A stretch of 64,000 nt of DNA from Paramicrobacterium humi (GCF_900105715.1 NZ_FNRY01000001.1:2604001-2668000), one strand, 5' to 3'; shown: positions 10,499 through 27,558, counted from the first letter of the stretch. The notes: a model not told the origin generated them from the letters alone. Numbers and translations: made by a program.

Positions 10499-10545
10499 CC
10501 TGGGCACGAGTGGGCGCCGCCGCCTCCAGAGCCGATCGCCCACTC
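10455..10545 (+). promoter_or_regulatory. Candidate ribosome-mediated attenuator upstream of argC
   Basis: Four complementary segments can be read. Segment 1 (10455-10459) pairs with part of segment 2 (10477-10481). Segment 2 (10474-10482) can instead pair with segment 3 (10513-10521), giving 8 pairs around one A-C mismatch. The left arm of a perfect 9-bp dyad (10508-10516 with 10537-10545, loop 20 nt) overlaps segment 3. A further small hairpin (10488-10507) spans the leader stop codon. These pairings are mutually exclusive in the order of a classical attenuator. The final stem has no U-run and ends 3 nt before the AAGG of the argC ribosome-binding site, so control could be Rho-linked or translational. 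The dyad could instead be a protein operator. Confidence 0.5.
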
Positions 10546-10547
10546 AA

Positions 10548-10559
10548 TAAGGTAGAAGC
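10548..10559 (+). promoter_or_regulatory. argC start region: possible second promoter or Shine-Dalgarno
   Basis: TAAGGT (10548-10553) is 6 nt before ATG 10560 and could be a leaderless -10 element. The AAGG inside it could equally be the ribosome-binding site for a transcript coming from the upstream leader. The sequence alone does not decide. Confidence 0.4.
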
Positions 10560-11603
10560 ATGACATTCACCGTCGCCGTCGCCGGCGCCTCCGGGTATGC
10601 GGGCGGAGAGCTGCTCCGGCTGCTCGCCGAGCACCCCGACTTCGAGATCACCACAGTGACCGCGCATTCGCACGCCGGGGAGCCGCTCATCGCCGTTCAC
10701 CCGCACTTGCGCTCCCTGCGCGATCTCGTGCTGACGGAGACGAGCCCGGAGACGCTCTCCGGGCACGACATCGTGTTCGTCGCCCTCCCGCATGGCAAGT
10801 CGGGCGAGCTCACCGCGCACTTGCCCGAGCACACGCTCGTCGTCGACTGCGGCGCCGACCACCGCCTTGAGAGCGGCGATGACTGGGCCGCGTTCTACAG
10901 CGGCGAGCACCACGGCGCCTGGGCTTACGGCGTTCCCGAGCTCATCGTCGGCGCGGGCCGCCAGCGCGACCACCTCGTCGGCGCCCGGCGCATCGCCGCG
11001 CCCGGCTGCAACGCGAGCACCGTCGAGCTCTCCCTCGCTCCCGGCGTCGCCGCCGGCGTCATCGAGGCGACCGACATCGTCTCCGTGCTCGCGGTCGGCC
11101 CGTCCGGTGCGGGCAAGAGCCTCAAGACGCACTTGCTCGCCGCCGAGATCCTCGGCAGCGCGAACCCGTATGCCGTCGGCGGCACCCACCGGCACATCCC
11201 CGAGATCGCGCAGGGGCTGCGCTGGGCCGGCGCCGACGCCGTGACGCTCTCGTTCACGCCCGTCATCGTGCCGATGGCCCGCGGCATCCTCGCCACCTCC
11301 ACCGCGCGGCTCGTGCCCGGCACGACGCCCGAGCAGGTGCGCGCCGCGTGGGAGGACGCGTACGCCGACGAGACCTTCGTGCAGCTGCTGCCCGACGGTT
11401 CGGTTCCGCGCACCGCGGACGTTCTCGGCGCGAACACGGCGCTCATGAGCGTCACGGTCGACGAGGCCGCCGGGCGAGTCGTCGTCGTGACCGCCGTCGA
11501 CAACCTCGCCAAGGGCACGGCGGGCGCCGCCATCCAGTCCGCCAACATCGCGCTCGGGCTTCCCGAAGCCATGGGCCTCACCGTGAATGGAGTCGCACCG
11601 TGA
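10560..11603 (+). CDS. argC: N-acetyl-gamma-glutamyl-phosphate reductase
   Basis: Third step of ornithine synthesis: NADPH-dependent reduction of N-acetylglutamyl phosphate to the semialdehyde. 347 aa. The N-terminal Rossmann motif [14 protein letters not shown] (from residue 9) and the active-site cysteine C150 in AAPGCNAST are visible. First structural gene of an argCJBDFH operon. Its stop codon overlaps the argJ start (GTGA). Confidence 0.96.
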   Translation: MTFTVAVAGASGYAGGELLRLLAEHPDFEITTVTAHSHAGEPLIAVHPHLRSLRDLVLTETSPETLSGHDIVFVALPHGKSGELTAHLPEHTLVVDCGADHRLESGDDWAAFYSGEHHGAWAYGVPELIVGAGRQRDHLVGARRIAAPGCNASTVELSLAPGVAAGVIEATDIVSVLAVGPSGAGKSLKTHLLAAEILGSANPYAVGGTHRHIPEIAQGLRWAGADAVTLSFTPVIVPMARGILATSTARLVPGTTPEQVRAAWEDAYADETFVQLLPDGSVPRTADVLGANTALMSVTVDEAAGRVVVVTAVDNLAKGTAGAAIQSANIALGLPEAMGLTVNGVAP

Positions 11604-12751
11604 GCGTCACGGCAGCACAGGGATTCGAAGCGGCCGGCGTGGCCGCCGGGCTCAAACACTCGGGCGACCGAGACGTGGCCCTCGTCGTCAACCGCGGACC
11701 GAGCCAGGCCGCCGCCGCCGTCTTCACGAGCAACCGCGCCGTGGCGAACCCGATCATCTGGTCGCGGCAGGTCATCGGCGACGGCACGGTGTCCGCGATC
11801 ATCCTCAACTCCGGCGGCGCGAACTGCTTCACCGGGCATGAGGGCTTCCAAGCCACGCACGCCACGGCGGAGGCCGTCGCGGAGGCTGTCGGAGTGTCCT
11901 CCGGCGACGTGCTCGTGTGCTCGACCGGGCTCATCGGCGAGCAGCTTCCCCTCGACAAGCTCCGGCAGGGCGTGACGGATGCCGCCGCCGCGCTCTCCGC
12001 GGACGGCGGCGACGCTGCCGCACACGCGATCCTCACGACCGATACGCACGCGAAGACGAGCGTGCGCACGGGGGAGGGCTACACCGTCGGCGGCATGGCC
12101 AAGGGCGCCGGAATGCTCGCGCCCGGCCTCGCGACGATGCTCGTCGTCATCACGACGGACGCCCAGCTCGCGGCATCCGCCCTCGACTCCGCCCTGCGAA
12201 ACGCGACCCGCGTGACCTTCGACCGGCTCGACTCGGACGGCTGCATGTCGACGAACGACCAGGTCACCCTGCTCGCCTCCGGCGCGTCCGGCGCGGCGCC
12301 CGACGAGGCCGCGTTCACAGCGGTGCTCACCGAGGTGTGCCGTGACCTCGCGGAGCAGCTTCAGTCCGACGCGGAGGGCGCGAGCCACGACATCGCCATC
12401 ACCGTCACGGGCGCGGCGACCGAGGACGACGCCGTCGAGGTCGGCCGCGCCGTCGCCCGCAACAACCTCTTCAAGGCCGCCGTGTTCGGCAATGACCCGA
12501 ACTGGGGCCGCGTCCTCGCGGCGATCGGCACGACAAGCGCCCCGTTCGACCCGTACGCCGTCGACGTGTCGATGAACGGCGTGCGCGTGTGCCATGCGGG
12601 CGGCCCCGACCAGCCGCGCGAGCTCGTCGACCTCACCCCGCGCGCGTGCAGCGTGCTCATCGAGCTGCATGCCGGCGACGCGGAGGCGACGATCCTCACC
12701 AACGACCTCACTCACGACTACGTGCACGAGAACAGTGCCTACTCCAGCTGA
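11600..12751 (+). CDS. argJ: Bifunctional ornithine acetyltransferase / N-acetylglutamate synthase
   Basis: Transfers the acetyl group from N-acetylornithine to glutamate and so recycles it; many family members also use acetyl-CoA. 383 aa from GTG 11600. The self-cleavage site LATML is present with Thr179 as the predicted nucleophile of the beta chain, and the oxyanion residues Thr109-Gly110 are in CSTGLIG. The heterotetramer forms after autoproteolysis. Translation is coupled to argC by a 4-nt overlap. Confidence 0.95.
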   Translation: MSVTAAQGFEAAGVAAGLKHSGDRDVALVVNRGPSQAAAAVFTSNRAVANPIIWSRQVIGDGTVSAIILNSGGANCFTGHEGFQATHATAEAVAEAVGVSSGDVLVCSTGLIGEQLPLDKLRQGVTDAAAALSADGGDAAAHAILTTDTHAKTSVRTGEGYTVGGMAKGAGMLAPGLATMLVVITTDAQLAASALDSALRNATRVTFDRLDSDGCMSTNDQVTLLASGASGAAPDEAAFTAVLTEVCRDLAEQLQSDAEGASHDIAITVTGAATEDDAVEVGRAVARNNLFKAAVFGNDPNWGRVLAAIGTTSAPFDPYAVDVSMNGVRVCHAGGPDQPRELVDLTPRACSVLIELHAGDAEATILTNDLTHDYVHENSAYSS

Positions 12752-12752
12752 G

Positions 12753-13655
12753 ATGACGCCGTCGAACACGTCGGCCGCGGAGGCCGCGGCGAAGGCCGGA
12801 ATCCTCATCGAGGCGCTGCCGTGGCTGAAGCGCCACCGCGGAGCCGTCGTCGTCGTGAAGTTCGGCGGCAACGCCATGATCTCGCCCGAGCTCACGCGTG
12901 CCTTCGCCGAGGACATCGTGTTCCTGCACCATGCCGGGCTGCACCCCGTCGTCGTGCACGGCGGCGGACCGCAGATATCCTCGGCGCTCACGGAAGCCGG
13001 CATCCACAGCGAATTCCGCGGCGGCTACCGGGTGACCACGCCGGAGGCCATGCAGGTCGTGCGCGAGGTGCTTCGCCACCGCGTCAACCACGAGATCGTC
13101 GAGCTCCTCAACGAACACGGCGACCTCGCGGTGGGCCTCTCGGGGGAGGACGCCGGACTGTTCACGGGAACCCGCCGCGGCGCCGAGGTCGACGGCGTCA
13201 CCGTCGACCTGGGACGCGTGGGCGATATCACCGCCGTCGACCCGACCGTCGTGCGCACGGCCATCGAGGCGGGGAAGATCCCCGTCGTCTCGTCGATCGC
13301 GCCGGAAGGCGGCGACATCGGCAGACCGCTCAACGTCAACGCGGATGCCGCTGCGGGCGCTCTCGCGGCCGCCCTCGTCGCGAGCAAGCTCATCGTGCTC
13401 ACCGACGTCGCCGGTCTCTACCGCAACTGGCCCGACACCGACTCGCTCGTGAGCGCCATCACCGACATCGAGCTGCGCGGAATGCTGCCGCGGCTCGCGT
13501 CAGGCATGATCCCGAAGATGGCGGCCTGCCTGGAGGCGGTGGACGCGGGCGTCCAGGCTGCGGCGATCATCGACGGTCGCGTGCCGCACGCCATCCTGCT
13601 CGAGATCTTCACCGGCACGGGAATCGGAACAGAAGTCACAAAGGAGGCGCCATGA
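12753..13655 (+). CDS. argB: Acetylglutamate kinase
   Basis: Phosphorylates N-acetylglutamate; usually the arginine-feedback point of the pathway. 300 aa. The amino-acid kinase fold is marked by VVKFGGNAM near residue 35, HGGGPQIS near residue 70 and the ATP-binding region around [14 protein letters not shown] near 215. ATG 12753 comes 1 nt after the argJ stop. The N-terminal extension before the kinase core is of the type seen in arginine-inhibited enzymes. Confidence 0.95.
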   Translation: MTPSNTSAAEAAAKAGILIEALPWLKRHRGAVVVVKFGGNAMISPELTRAFAEDIVFLHHAGLHPVVVHGGGPQISSALTEAGIHSEFRGGYRVTTPEAMQVVREVLRHRVNHEIVELLNEHGDLAVGLSGEDAGLFTGTRRGAEVDGVTVDLGRVGDITAVDPTVVRTAIEAGKIPVVSSIAPEGGDIGRPLNVNADAAAGALAAALVASKLIVLTDVAGLYRNWPDTDSLVSAITDIELRGMLPRLASGMIPKMAACLEAVDAGVQAAAIIDGRVPHAILLEIFTGTGIGTEVTKEAP

Positions 13656-14836
13656 CCACGTGGCAGGACAACGAGGCGCACGACATGATGCGCACATTCG
13701 CCCCGACGCAAGCGCTGCTCGTGCGCGGCGACGGCGCCTACGTCGAGGACGGCGACGGCACCCGCTACCTCGACTTCCTCGGCGGCATCGCCGTCAACGT
13801 TCTCGGCCACGCTCACCCCGTTCTCGTCGAGGCGGTCTCCGAGCAGGCGAAAGCGCTCATCCACGTCTCGAACTACTTCGCGACGCCGCCGCAGCTCGAA
13901 CTTGCCGCGCGCCTCAAGCGGCTCGCGTGCACCGGCGACGCCGGGCGCGTATTCTTCGCGAACTCGGGCACGGAGGCCAACGAGGCCGCGTTCAAGCTCG
14001 CGCGCCTCAATCGCGGCGATGACGGCAGACGCACCCGCATCCTGTCGATGAAGGACTCCTTCCACGGCCGCACCATGGGCGCCCTCGCACTGACAGGCAA
14101 GCCGGCGATGCACTCCGACTTCGAACCGCTCCCGGGCGGCGTCGAGTACATCGACACGACGATCGAGGCTCTCGAGGCCGCCATGGACGAGCAGGTCGCC
14201 GCCGTGATCGTCGAGCCCATCAAGGGCGAGGCCGGCGTCTACGAAGTGCCCGACGGGTTCCTCGAACGCGCACGCGCGCTCACGAGCGAGGTCGGCGCGC
14301 TCCTCATCATCGACGAGATCCAGACCGGCGTCGGCCGCACGGGCGACTGGTTCGCCTACCAGGCAACGGGCATCACGCCCGACGCGGTGACGGTGGCCAA
14401 GGGCATCGCGGGCGGCGTGCCGATGGGCGCGATCATCACCTTCGGAGCGACGTCCGAGCTGTTCCACCCCGGACAGCACGGCACGACGTTCGGGGGCAAC
14501 CCCCTCGCGACCGCGGCCGCCAACGCCGTGCTCGGCGAGATCGAGTCCGCCGGACTGCTCGAGAACGCGAGGCAGCGCGGCGAGCAGCTGCGCGAGGTCA
14601 TCGCCGGACTCGGCAGCCCCCTCATCACGGGCGTCCGCGGACGGGGACTGCTTCTCGGCATCGCCCTCGCGAAGCCCGTCGCTCCCGCGATTCACGCGGC
14701 CGCCCTCTCCGCGGGGCTCATCGTCAACGCGCCGAACGCCGAGACGATCCGGCTCGCGCCGCCGCTGATCATCGGCGACGCCGAGATCGCCGACTTCGAG
14801 AAGCGCTTCCGCGTCGCTCTCGACGCCGTCTCCTGA
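13652..14836 (+). CDS. argD: Acetylornithine aminotransferase
   Basis: PLP enzyme converting N-acetylglutamate semialdehyde to N-acetylornithine with glutamate as donor. 394 aa. The PLP lysine is K250 in TVAKGIAGG, with D221/E222 in [12 protein letters not shown] contacting the cofactor and the phosphate-binding [10 protein letters not shown] near residue 104. Its start ATG 13652 overlaps the argB stop, and the near-perfect Shine-Dalgarno AAAGGAGG lies 3 nt upstream of that overlap. Confidence 0.95.
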   Translation: MTTWQDNEAHDMMRTFAPTQALLVRGDGAYVEDGDGTRYLDFLGGIAVNVLGHAHPVLVEAVSEQAKALIHVSNYFATPPQLELAARLKRLACTGDAGRVFFANSGTEANEAAFKLARLNRGDDGRRTRILSMKDSFHGRTMGALALTGKPAMHSDFEPLPGGVEYIDTTIEALEAAMDEQVAAVIVEPIKGEAGVYEVPDGFLERARALTSEVGALLIIDEIQTGVGRTGDWFAYQATGITPDAVTVAKGIAGGVPMGAIITFGATSELFHPGQHGTTFGGNPLATAAANAVLGEIESAGLLENARQRGEQLREVIAGLGSPLITGVRGRGLLLGIALAKPVAPAIHAAALSAGLIVNAPNAETIRLAPPLIIGDAEIADFEKRFRVALDAVS

Positions 14837-14862
14837 CCACACGCACACACCGAAAGAGCACT

Positions 14863-17227
<2,365 letters not shown>

Positions 17228-17231
17228 CCCG

Positions 17232-17843
17232 ATGGAGCGTCGCCTCACTCGAACGGACCTGCTCGGCTCAGCCGTCGATCTCGGGCCGCTGCTGCTCGGC
17301 ACCCTCATCTCGCACACGACCGATGAGGGCACCGTGACGATCCGGCTCACCGAGCTCGAGGCCTACATCGGCAACGGCGTCGACCCGGGTTCGCACGCCT
17401 ACCGCGGCAAGACCAAACGCAACTCCTCGATGTTCGGCGAGCCCGGGCACCTGTACGCCTACTTCACGTACGGCATGCACGTGTGCGGCAACATGGTGTG
17501 CTCGCCCGAGGGGGAGCCCGCCGGTCTGCTCATGCGCGCGGGCGAAGTGGTCGAGGGTCTCGAGCTGGCGCGCCTGCGCCGGCCGGCGGCGAAGAAGGAC
17601 CGCGATCTCGCGCGGGGACCTGGGCGACTCGCCACGGCACTCGGGCTTCGGCTGGACGATGACGGGAGCGACCTGTTCGCCGCTCCCTTCGCGTTGACCG
17701 CCGGGACGCGACCGACGGACGTCATGGCCGGCCCGCGCACGGGAATCAGCGGAGCAGGGGGAGGGGCGCAGTTCCCGTGGCGGTTCTGGATCCCCGGCGA
17801 CCCGACGGTGTCGCCGTACAAGCGGCACCCGAAGTCGCACTGA
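17232..17843 (+). CDS. 3-methyladenine DNA glycosylase (AAG/Mpg type)
   Basis: 203-aa base-excision glycosylase that removes alkylated purines. Recognisable elements are the catalytic region LTELEAYIG around residues 38-46, HAYRGKTKRNSSMFG near 56-70, and the YAYFTYGMHVCGNMVC strand near 76-91 that lines the base pocket. It begins 4 nt after argH and is probably read through from the arg operon. The same neighbour order (argH, mpg, tyrS) is found in M. tuberculosis. Confidence 0.9.
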   Translation: MERRLTRTDLLGSAVDLGPLLLGTLISHTTDEGTVTIRLTELEAYIGNGVDPGSHAYRGKTKRNSSMFGEPGHLYAYFTYGMHVCGNMVCSPEGEPAGLLMRAGEVVEGLELARLRRPAAKKDRDLARGPGRLATALGLRLDDDGSDLFAAPFALTAGTRPTDVMAGPRTGISGAGGGAQFPWRFWIPGDPTVSPYKRHPKSH

Positions 17844-17846
17844 GGC

Positions 17847-18437
17847 TCACACGCACAGCAGCCACACGCCGACGGCCGCCGTGGCCCAGATCAGGCTCGC
17901 GAGGGTTCCGATGATGAACCGCTCGCGCGCTTCGGATGCCGCGAGCTCGGTGAACCGGCCGACGCCCTTGACCGCGATCACGACGGCGAAGGCGCCGGGG
18001 AAACTGGACATGAGCGACGCCCCGATCGCGAGGCGCTCGAGCAGACCGATCACGAGTCCGCCGCGCATGACCTCTTCGCGGCGCCCGCTGGTCGGAGCCT
18101 CACCGTCGCTCGCGTCCGCCGTGACGAGGATGCCGCCATACGTGCCGGTTGCGACACTGCCGCGCGTGGCCACGGCGAGCACATACGAGGCGGCTGGACC
18201 GCCGCCGACCACGGCCAGCGCGAGCGAGAGCACACCGAGGGCCATGGCGACGATGACCGGAGGCTGCGATGTCGGCCACGCTGCCAGCCCCAGCGCGATT
18301 GCGAGCAGCACCGCGCTCGACAGCACGAGCGTCGCACTCTTGCGGCCAAGTGCGCCGACCGCGAGCGCGGTCGCGGCCGCGAGGACGATGACGAGCACAG
18401 CCCAGTACACCAGCATCACGATCGCTGATCCGATCAC
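17847..18437 (-). CDS. Membrane protein coupled to the SatD-like gene
   Basis: 196 aa with about five hydrophobic segments (roughly residues 5-27, 35-53, 61-92, 128-155 and 175-196) separated by a charged loop near 100-125. Its ATG overlaps the stop of the upstream SatD-like gene, so the two are a translational unit. Such a regulator plus membrane-protein arrangement resembles the SatDE part of streptococcal acid-tolerance operons. No catalytic motif is seen and the function is unknown. Confidence 0.7.
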   Translation of the reverse strand: MIGSAIVMLVYWAVLVIVLAAATALAVGALGRKSATLVLSSAVLLAIALGLAAWPTSQPPVIVAMALGVLSLALAVVGGGPAASYVLAVATRGSVATGTYGGILVTADASDGEAPTSGRREEVMRGGLVIGLLERLAIGASLMSSFPGAFAVVIAVKGVGRFTELAASEARERFIIGTLASLIWATAAVGVWLLCV

Positions 18438-19078
18438 GAGACCTCCTCTGTCGACGCGTCGGCGGACTCGAGCATTCGAACGAGCGCGTCGACCGCGGCA
18501 TCCTGCAGTTTAAGTCCTGCCGTGCGAACACGGAGGCTGACCGCGCCGGGAGTGACTCCGACGCGCTCGGCAGCCTGTGCCTGGCTGAGTCCGGCCGCGA
18601 GCAGGTCGTGGATCTCCCAGCCGCCGGCAGTGCGCCGTTCGAGCATGAGCAGCAAGAGCGCGATGAGCGCGGCCGCATCGCGCGTGAGAATGTCGTCGGT
18701 GTGATCTCCGGCAGCCGCGGCGAAGCGCACTTGCGAGGATTTGGCCTGTTCGACGGCGTCGCGAGCGGCATAGAACGCCTCACCCCGGGACGCACGAGTG
18801 CTCGATCCGAGGGGACGGTCGACTGCTCCGACGCCGAGTCCGATGCTCCAGCGCTCGGCACGGAAGAGCTCGAGCACGATTCCCAGAGCGGTTGCGGCGC
18901 TGGAGGTGAGGGCCTGGATCTCGTCACCCGCTGTGCGTTCGGCGGGGAGGACGAGGTCGGCTCCGTAGGCGTCGTTCAGCCGGTCGAGCGCGGCCTCGAC
19001 ATAATCGGCGCTGTGCCGGCTGTCGACCTGATCGGCCGTGATCACGAACACGGGCCCCTCCTTGAGGATTTCACTCAA
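18434..19078 (-). CDS. SatD-like protein with C-terminal helix-turn-helix
   Basis: 214 aa. The N-terminal half (VFVITADQVDSR near residue 9, then PAERTAGDEIQAL near 45) resembles the SatD family as I recall it. The C-terminal third contains a helix-turn-helix (AGLSQAQAAERVGVTPGAVS, near residues 161-180). The start is TTG at 19078; no better in-frame start is visible. A dyad with a candidate promoter lies just upstream and may be its own operator. The partner membrane protein follows by a 4-nt overlap. The family call is moderate; the DNA-binding role is inferred. Confidence 0.6.
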   Translation of the reverse strand: MSEILKEGPVFVITADQVDSRHSADYVEAALDRLNDAYGADLVLPAERTAGDEIQALTSSAATALGIVLELFRAERWSIGLGVGAVDRPLGSSTRASRGEAFYAARDAVEQAKSSQVRFAAAAGDHTDDILTRDAAALIALLLLMLERRTAGGWEIHDLLAAGLSQAQAAERVGVTPGAVSLRVRTAGLKLQDAAVDALVRMLESADASTEEVS

Positions 19079-19087
19079 CCACAGGTT

Positions 19088-19135
19088 ACGTTAGCGCCCA
19101 ACCTAAAGTCAACAACATTTAGGGTGTGGACTAAA
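19088..19135 (-). promoter_or_regulatory. Promoter and candidate operator of the SatD-like pair
   Basis: CCTAAA-N10-TTTAGG forms a perfect inverted repeat (19102-19123), with a third half-site CTAAA at 19131-19135. Read on the minus strand, TTGTTG and TAACGT (complement of 19088-19093), spaced 16 nt, could be -35 and -10, so the dyad covers the -35 region. It also lies upstream of the tyrS promoter on the other strand. Confidence 0.45.
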
Positions 19136-19165
19136 GCGGTCCAGATACGAGCCTTCGCGCGCTGG

Positions 19166-19178
19166 TACTGTAACTGAC
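19166..19178 (+). promoter_or_regulatory. Leaderless promoter of tyrS
   Basis: TACTGT (19166-19171) is followed 7 nt later by GTG 19179, with no Shine-Dalgarno in between. Confidence 0.5.
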
Positions 19179-20477
19179 GTGGCAAACCCCGTACTCTCAA
19201 CGCAATCGAACGATGCCGCCTTCGAGGACATCTGGGACGAACTCGTCTGGCGCGGACTCGTGCACGTCTCTACCGAGCAAGAGGCGCTGAAGGACCTGCT
19301 GGCGGGGGAGCCCATCACCTACTATTGCGGCTTCGACCCGACGGCGCCGAGCCTGCACTTGGGCAACCTCGTGCAGCTGCTGCTCATGCGCCGCCTGCAA
19401 CTCGCCGGTCACAAGCCGCTCGGTCTCGTCGGCGGTTCGACCGGCCTCATCGGAGACCCTCGCCCCACGGCCGAGCGGACCTTGAACACCCGCGAGACCG
19501 TGGAGCAGTGGGTGCGCTCGCTCCAGGCTCAGGTCTCCACGTTCCTGAGCCCGGACGGCGACAACGCCGTGCGACTGGTCAACAACCTCGACTGGACGAG
19601 CCCGCTCTCGGCGATCGACTTCCTGCGCGACATCGGCAAGAACTTCCGCGTCGGCACGATGCTCAAGAAAGACGCCGTCGCGGCGCGGCTCAACTCGGAT
19701 GCGGGCATCAGCTACACCGAGTTCAGCTACCAGATCCTGCAGGGCATGGACTTCCTCGAGCTGTACCGCAACTACGACTGCGTGCTGCAGACCGGCGGCA
19801 GCGACCAGTGGGGCAACCTCACAAGCGGCACCGACCTCATCCACCGGGTCGAGGGCCAGAGCGTGCACGCGATCGGCACGCCGCTCATCACGAACTCCGA
19901 CGGAACGAAGTTCGGCAAGAGCGAGGGGAACGCCATCTGGCTCGACGCCCAGATGACGAGCCCGTACGCGTTCTACCAGTTCTGGATCAACACGTCCGAT
20001 GCCGACGTGATCGACCGGCTCAAGGTGTTCACGTTCTTGAGCAGAGCCGAGATCGAGGAGCTCGCACAGAAGGTCGCCGACGAGCCGTTCCGGCGCGAAG
20101 CCCAGAAGCGGCTCGCCTGGGAAGTGACGTCCCTCGTTCACGGCGTCGCGCAGACGGAGGCCGTGATCCTCGCCGCCGAAGCGCTCTTCGGCCAGGGAGA
20201 CCTCACTCAACTCGACGAGGCGACTCTCGTCGCGGCACTCAACGAGCTTCCCGGCGTGACCGCTGCGGCGGATACCTCGATCGCGCAGCTCCTCGTCGAG
20301 ACCGGACTGACCAAGAGCCTCGGCGAGGCGCGCCGCGCCGTCGACCAGGGCGGGGTGTACCTCAACAACATCAAGGTGACGGATGCCGCCGAGCCGGCGG
20401 CCGGCCTGCTGCACGGTTCTTATGCCGTGCTCCGTCGCGGCAAGAAGACGCTCGCCGCGGTCACCATCGCGTCCTGA
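19179..20477 (+). CDS. tyrS: Tyrosine-tRNA ligase
   Basis: Charges tRNA-Tyr. 432 aa, class I. The HIGH-type motif HLGN is at residues 60-63 and the KMSKS-type motif KFGKS at 244-248, both of the TyrS bacterial subtype. The C-terminal 65 residues or so form the S4-like tRNA-binding domain (SLGEARRAVDQGGVYLNN). Monocistronic: own leaderless promoter in front and a strong terminator hairpin behind. Confidence 0.97.
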   Translation: MANPVLSTQSNDAAFEDIWDELVWRGLVHVSTEQEALKDLLAGEPITYYCGFDPTAPSLHLGNLVQLLLMRRLQLAGHKPLGLVGGSTGLIGDPRPTAERTLNTRETVEQWVRSLQAQVSTFLSPDGDNAVRLVNNLDWTSPLSAIDFLRDIGKNFRVGTMLKKDAVAARLNSDAGISYTEFSYQILQGMDFLELYRNYDCVLQTGGSDQWGNLTSGTDLIHRVEGQSVHAIGTPLITNSDGTKFGKSEGNAIWLDAQMTSPYAFYQFWINTSDADVIDRLKVFTFLSRAEIEELAQKVADEPFRREAQKRLAWEVTSLVHGVAQTEAVILAAEALFGQGDLTQLDEATLVAALNELPGVTAAADTSIAQLLVETGLTKSLGEARRAVDQGGVYLNNIKVTDAAEPAAGLLHGSYAVLRRGKKTLAAVTIAS

Positions 20478-20499
20478 ACTGCCGCGCGATCTCGCGCCG

Positions 20500-20533
20500 A
20501 AGGGGCGGTTTCCCACAGGGGAGACCGCCCCTT
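20500..20533 (+). terminator. Terminator hairpin after tyrS
   Basis: 15-nt arms (20500-20514 and 20519-20533) pair with one G-U wobble around a 4-nt loop. Only a short T tract follows, as is common for actinobacterial terminators. Confidence 0.75.
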
Positions 20534-20724
20534 CTGCGCACTCCGGGAACGCCCGCGAATGCGACGGATCATCACGACACGCCCGGGATGCAGTGGTGAT
20601 TTGGCACGGCGGTTCTGCGTGCGTAAAGTATTCATTCGTCGCCACAAAGGTGCCGAAGAGCGGAAGAGCTCACGGGCCTCAATCGGCAGACATTCCACCT
20701 CACGCAAAGCGGCCGATAACTCGG

Positions 20725-21032
20725 TCTGAACAGTCGTGAATGGTGATACGATAGCGAAGTTGCCCCGAAGTGAGAGTCGCGAGACTTGAAGTCGGGTGCG
20801 TCTGGTCCTTGAGAACTCAATAGCGTGCACATGTCAAATGCCAAATTATCCTCGGCCTGACCGTTTGGTTGGGTTTGAGATTCCTTTGGATTAATTGGAT
20901 AACGAATGTCAGTAATGATGTTTTGTTTCTGTTAGTCAGATTGAACTCGTGTGGTGTCTGCCGTTTTCCCGGTGGGTGTCGCACATGTTGAATGTGCCGG
21001 ATGGTCTTTGTGGCTGTTCGTGCGTTTATGCA
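20725..21032 (+). promoter_or_regulatory. rRNA operon promoter and 5' leader
   Basis: TCTGAA (20725-20730) and TACGAT (20747-20752) with a 16-nt spacer are the best promoter candidate. The leader then carries TTGAGAACT (20809-20817), which recurs in the 16S-23S spacer (22847-22855) and belongs to the conserved processing and antitermination sequence of actinobacterial rrn leaders. The leader is AT-richer than its surroundings. Nothing protein-coding is supported between 20534 and 21032. Confidence 0.5.
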
Positions 21033-26120
<5,088 letters not shown>

Positions 26121-26233
26121 CACAACAAGTCCAAAAAATGTTGTTCGCGTCCACTTTGTGGTTCCTGACGCACGGTCAGAACCAAACACAAACTCAACAT
26201 GGTTTGACACATGGTTTACGTGTGTTGATGGTT

Positions 26234-26353
26234 GTTACGGCGGCCATAGCGAGAGGGAAACGCCCGGTCACATTCCGAACCCGGAAGCTAAGGCTCTCAG
26301 CGCCGATGGTACTGCAGGGGGGACCCTGTGGGAGAGTAGGACACCGCCGGACT
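26234..26353 (+). rRNA. 5S ribosomal RNA
   Basis: About 120 nt from GTTACGGCGGCC to the complementary CCGCCGGACTT end, with the conserved CCGAACCCGGAAG loop. Third gene of the rrn operon. Confidence 0.92.
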
Positions 26354-26361
26354 TAACGTCA

Positions 26362-26393
26362 GGAAGGCCACCCCAGTTTCGGGGTGGCCTTCC
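26362..26393 (+). terminator. Terminator of the rRNA operon
   Basis: Perfect 13-bp stem (26362-26374 with 26381-26393) and a 6-nt loop. The hairpin is symmetric, so it can also stop transcription of the convergent gene ending at 26501. Confidence 0.8.
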
Positions 26394-26500
26394 GCATTTA
26401 ACGCACCAAACAGCGTTGCGATGACGGGGCCGGTTTTGGAAGCCCTGCAACCTCTTCTGCTTTCCGTCTTCCCCGTATGCCGGATCCGGAATGTTCCGGT

Positions 26501-27469
26501 TCAGAGCTGCTTCGCTGCCGTGAGATGCTCCCGGTATCGAGTGAGGTCCGCGATGATGTCCGTCGCGCTCTCTATCGTGTGGATGAGGGCCGAGCCCTCC
26601 CCGGCGTAGATCGGTGCAGTATCGAACCGACCGTCCTTCCGGGCTGCGAGCATGTCCGTTGTCATGGTCTCGTTCGACTCGAGCGCCTTCTGCAGCTCGT
26701 CTTCTCTGCCGTGCCAGTTCTCGGCGAAGTCATTCACGAGCGCACGGCCGCCGTAGTACGGTGGCCATCCTGCGCGTTGGGCGATATCGAAGGTCCGCGT
26801 ATAGACGGTGTCGCCCGGTTCTGCGGAGACGAGACGCTTCTTCGCCGCCTCTTGGAAGTCCGATTCGATCGCCGACGCGAAACGGGTTCCTATCCATGCT
26901 CCACGTGCTCCCGCAGCCATGACGGCTGCGAGTCCTCGTGACGTCGTGATTCCTCCGGCGGCGATGATCGGAATGTCGGTCTCGTCGAGCGCGATCTGCA
27001 GGAGCGTGAGCGTTGACAGCTCATTCCGGCCATGCCCGCCGCCTTCACTGCCACGAACGATGATGCCGTCTACACCGGCCATCATGGCGCTGTGGAGCTC
27101 GTCGACGTTTCCCACTTGCGCCAGGGCGACGGCGCCGGCATCGCGGACAGCATCGAGCGCGGCTCTGCTCTCGCCGAAGCCGAGCGAGATCACGTGGGGG
27201 TGATGGGAGAGGACGCGCGTCAGCGGCGTCAGGTCGCGTTCGAGAGCGAATGAGAGGAAGCCGGCGCCCCATACCGCGCCCTGCTCCTCGAGCTCCGCTG
27301 CCGCCTGGTCGAGTGTGCCGAGTTCCGGAGCGCTCGGGACCCCAAGCATTCCGATCGCTCCTGCTGCGCTCACGGCTGAAGCGAGGCGCGCACCGGCCGC
27401 ACCCGCCATTGAGGCGTTGAAGATGGGAACCGTTCTGCCTTCGAGAAGGCGCGTCAGCGCGTTATCCAC
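26501..27469 (-). CDS. Nitronate monooxygenase family protein (2-nitropropane dioxygenase-like)
   Basis: 322-aa FMN-binding TIM-barrel protein. Early PIFNASMAGAAG matches the family's N-terminal strand, and the phosphate-binding end of the barrel is visible in GSEGGGHGR (near residue 143), IIAAGGITTSRG (near 168) and GARGAWIGTRF (near 186). It would oxidise alkyl nitronates, or act as an enoyl reductase-like flavoprotein; the exact substrate is open. The GTG start at 27469 is preceded on the minus strand by TAGACT and a 6-nt gap. Confidence 0.8.
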   Translation of the reverse strand: MDNALTRLLEGRTVPIFNASMAGAAGARLASAVSAAGAIGMLGVPSAPELGTLDQAAAELEEQGAVWGAGFLSFALERDLTPLTRVLSHHPHVISLGFGESRAALDAVRDAGAVALAQVGNVDELHSAMMAGVDGIIVRGSEGGGHGRNELSTLTLLQIALDETDIPIIAAGGITTSRGLAAVMAAGARGAWIGTRFASAIESDFQEAAKKRLVSAEPGDTVYTRTFDIAQRAGWPPYYGGRALVNDFAENWHGREDELQKALESNETMTTDMLAARKDGRFDTAPIYAGEGSALIHTIESATDIIADLTRYREHLTAAKQL

Positions 27470-27481
27470 GCGCTCAGTCTA
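27470..27481 (-). promoter_or_regulatory. Leaderless promoter of the nitronate monooxygenase gene
   Basis: On the minus strand TAGACT (27481-27476) is followed by 6 nt and then GTG at 27469. Confidence 0.5.
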
Positions 27482-27558
27482 GTGACGTATCCTTGATCAG
27501 GCCGAAGGACTTCGGCGCTTCAACTCAATATGCGCATCCGACCAGGAGGACCAGAATC

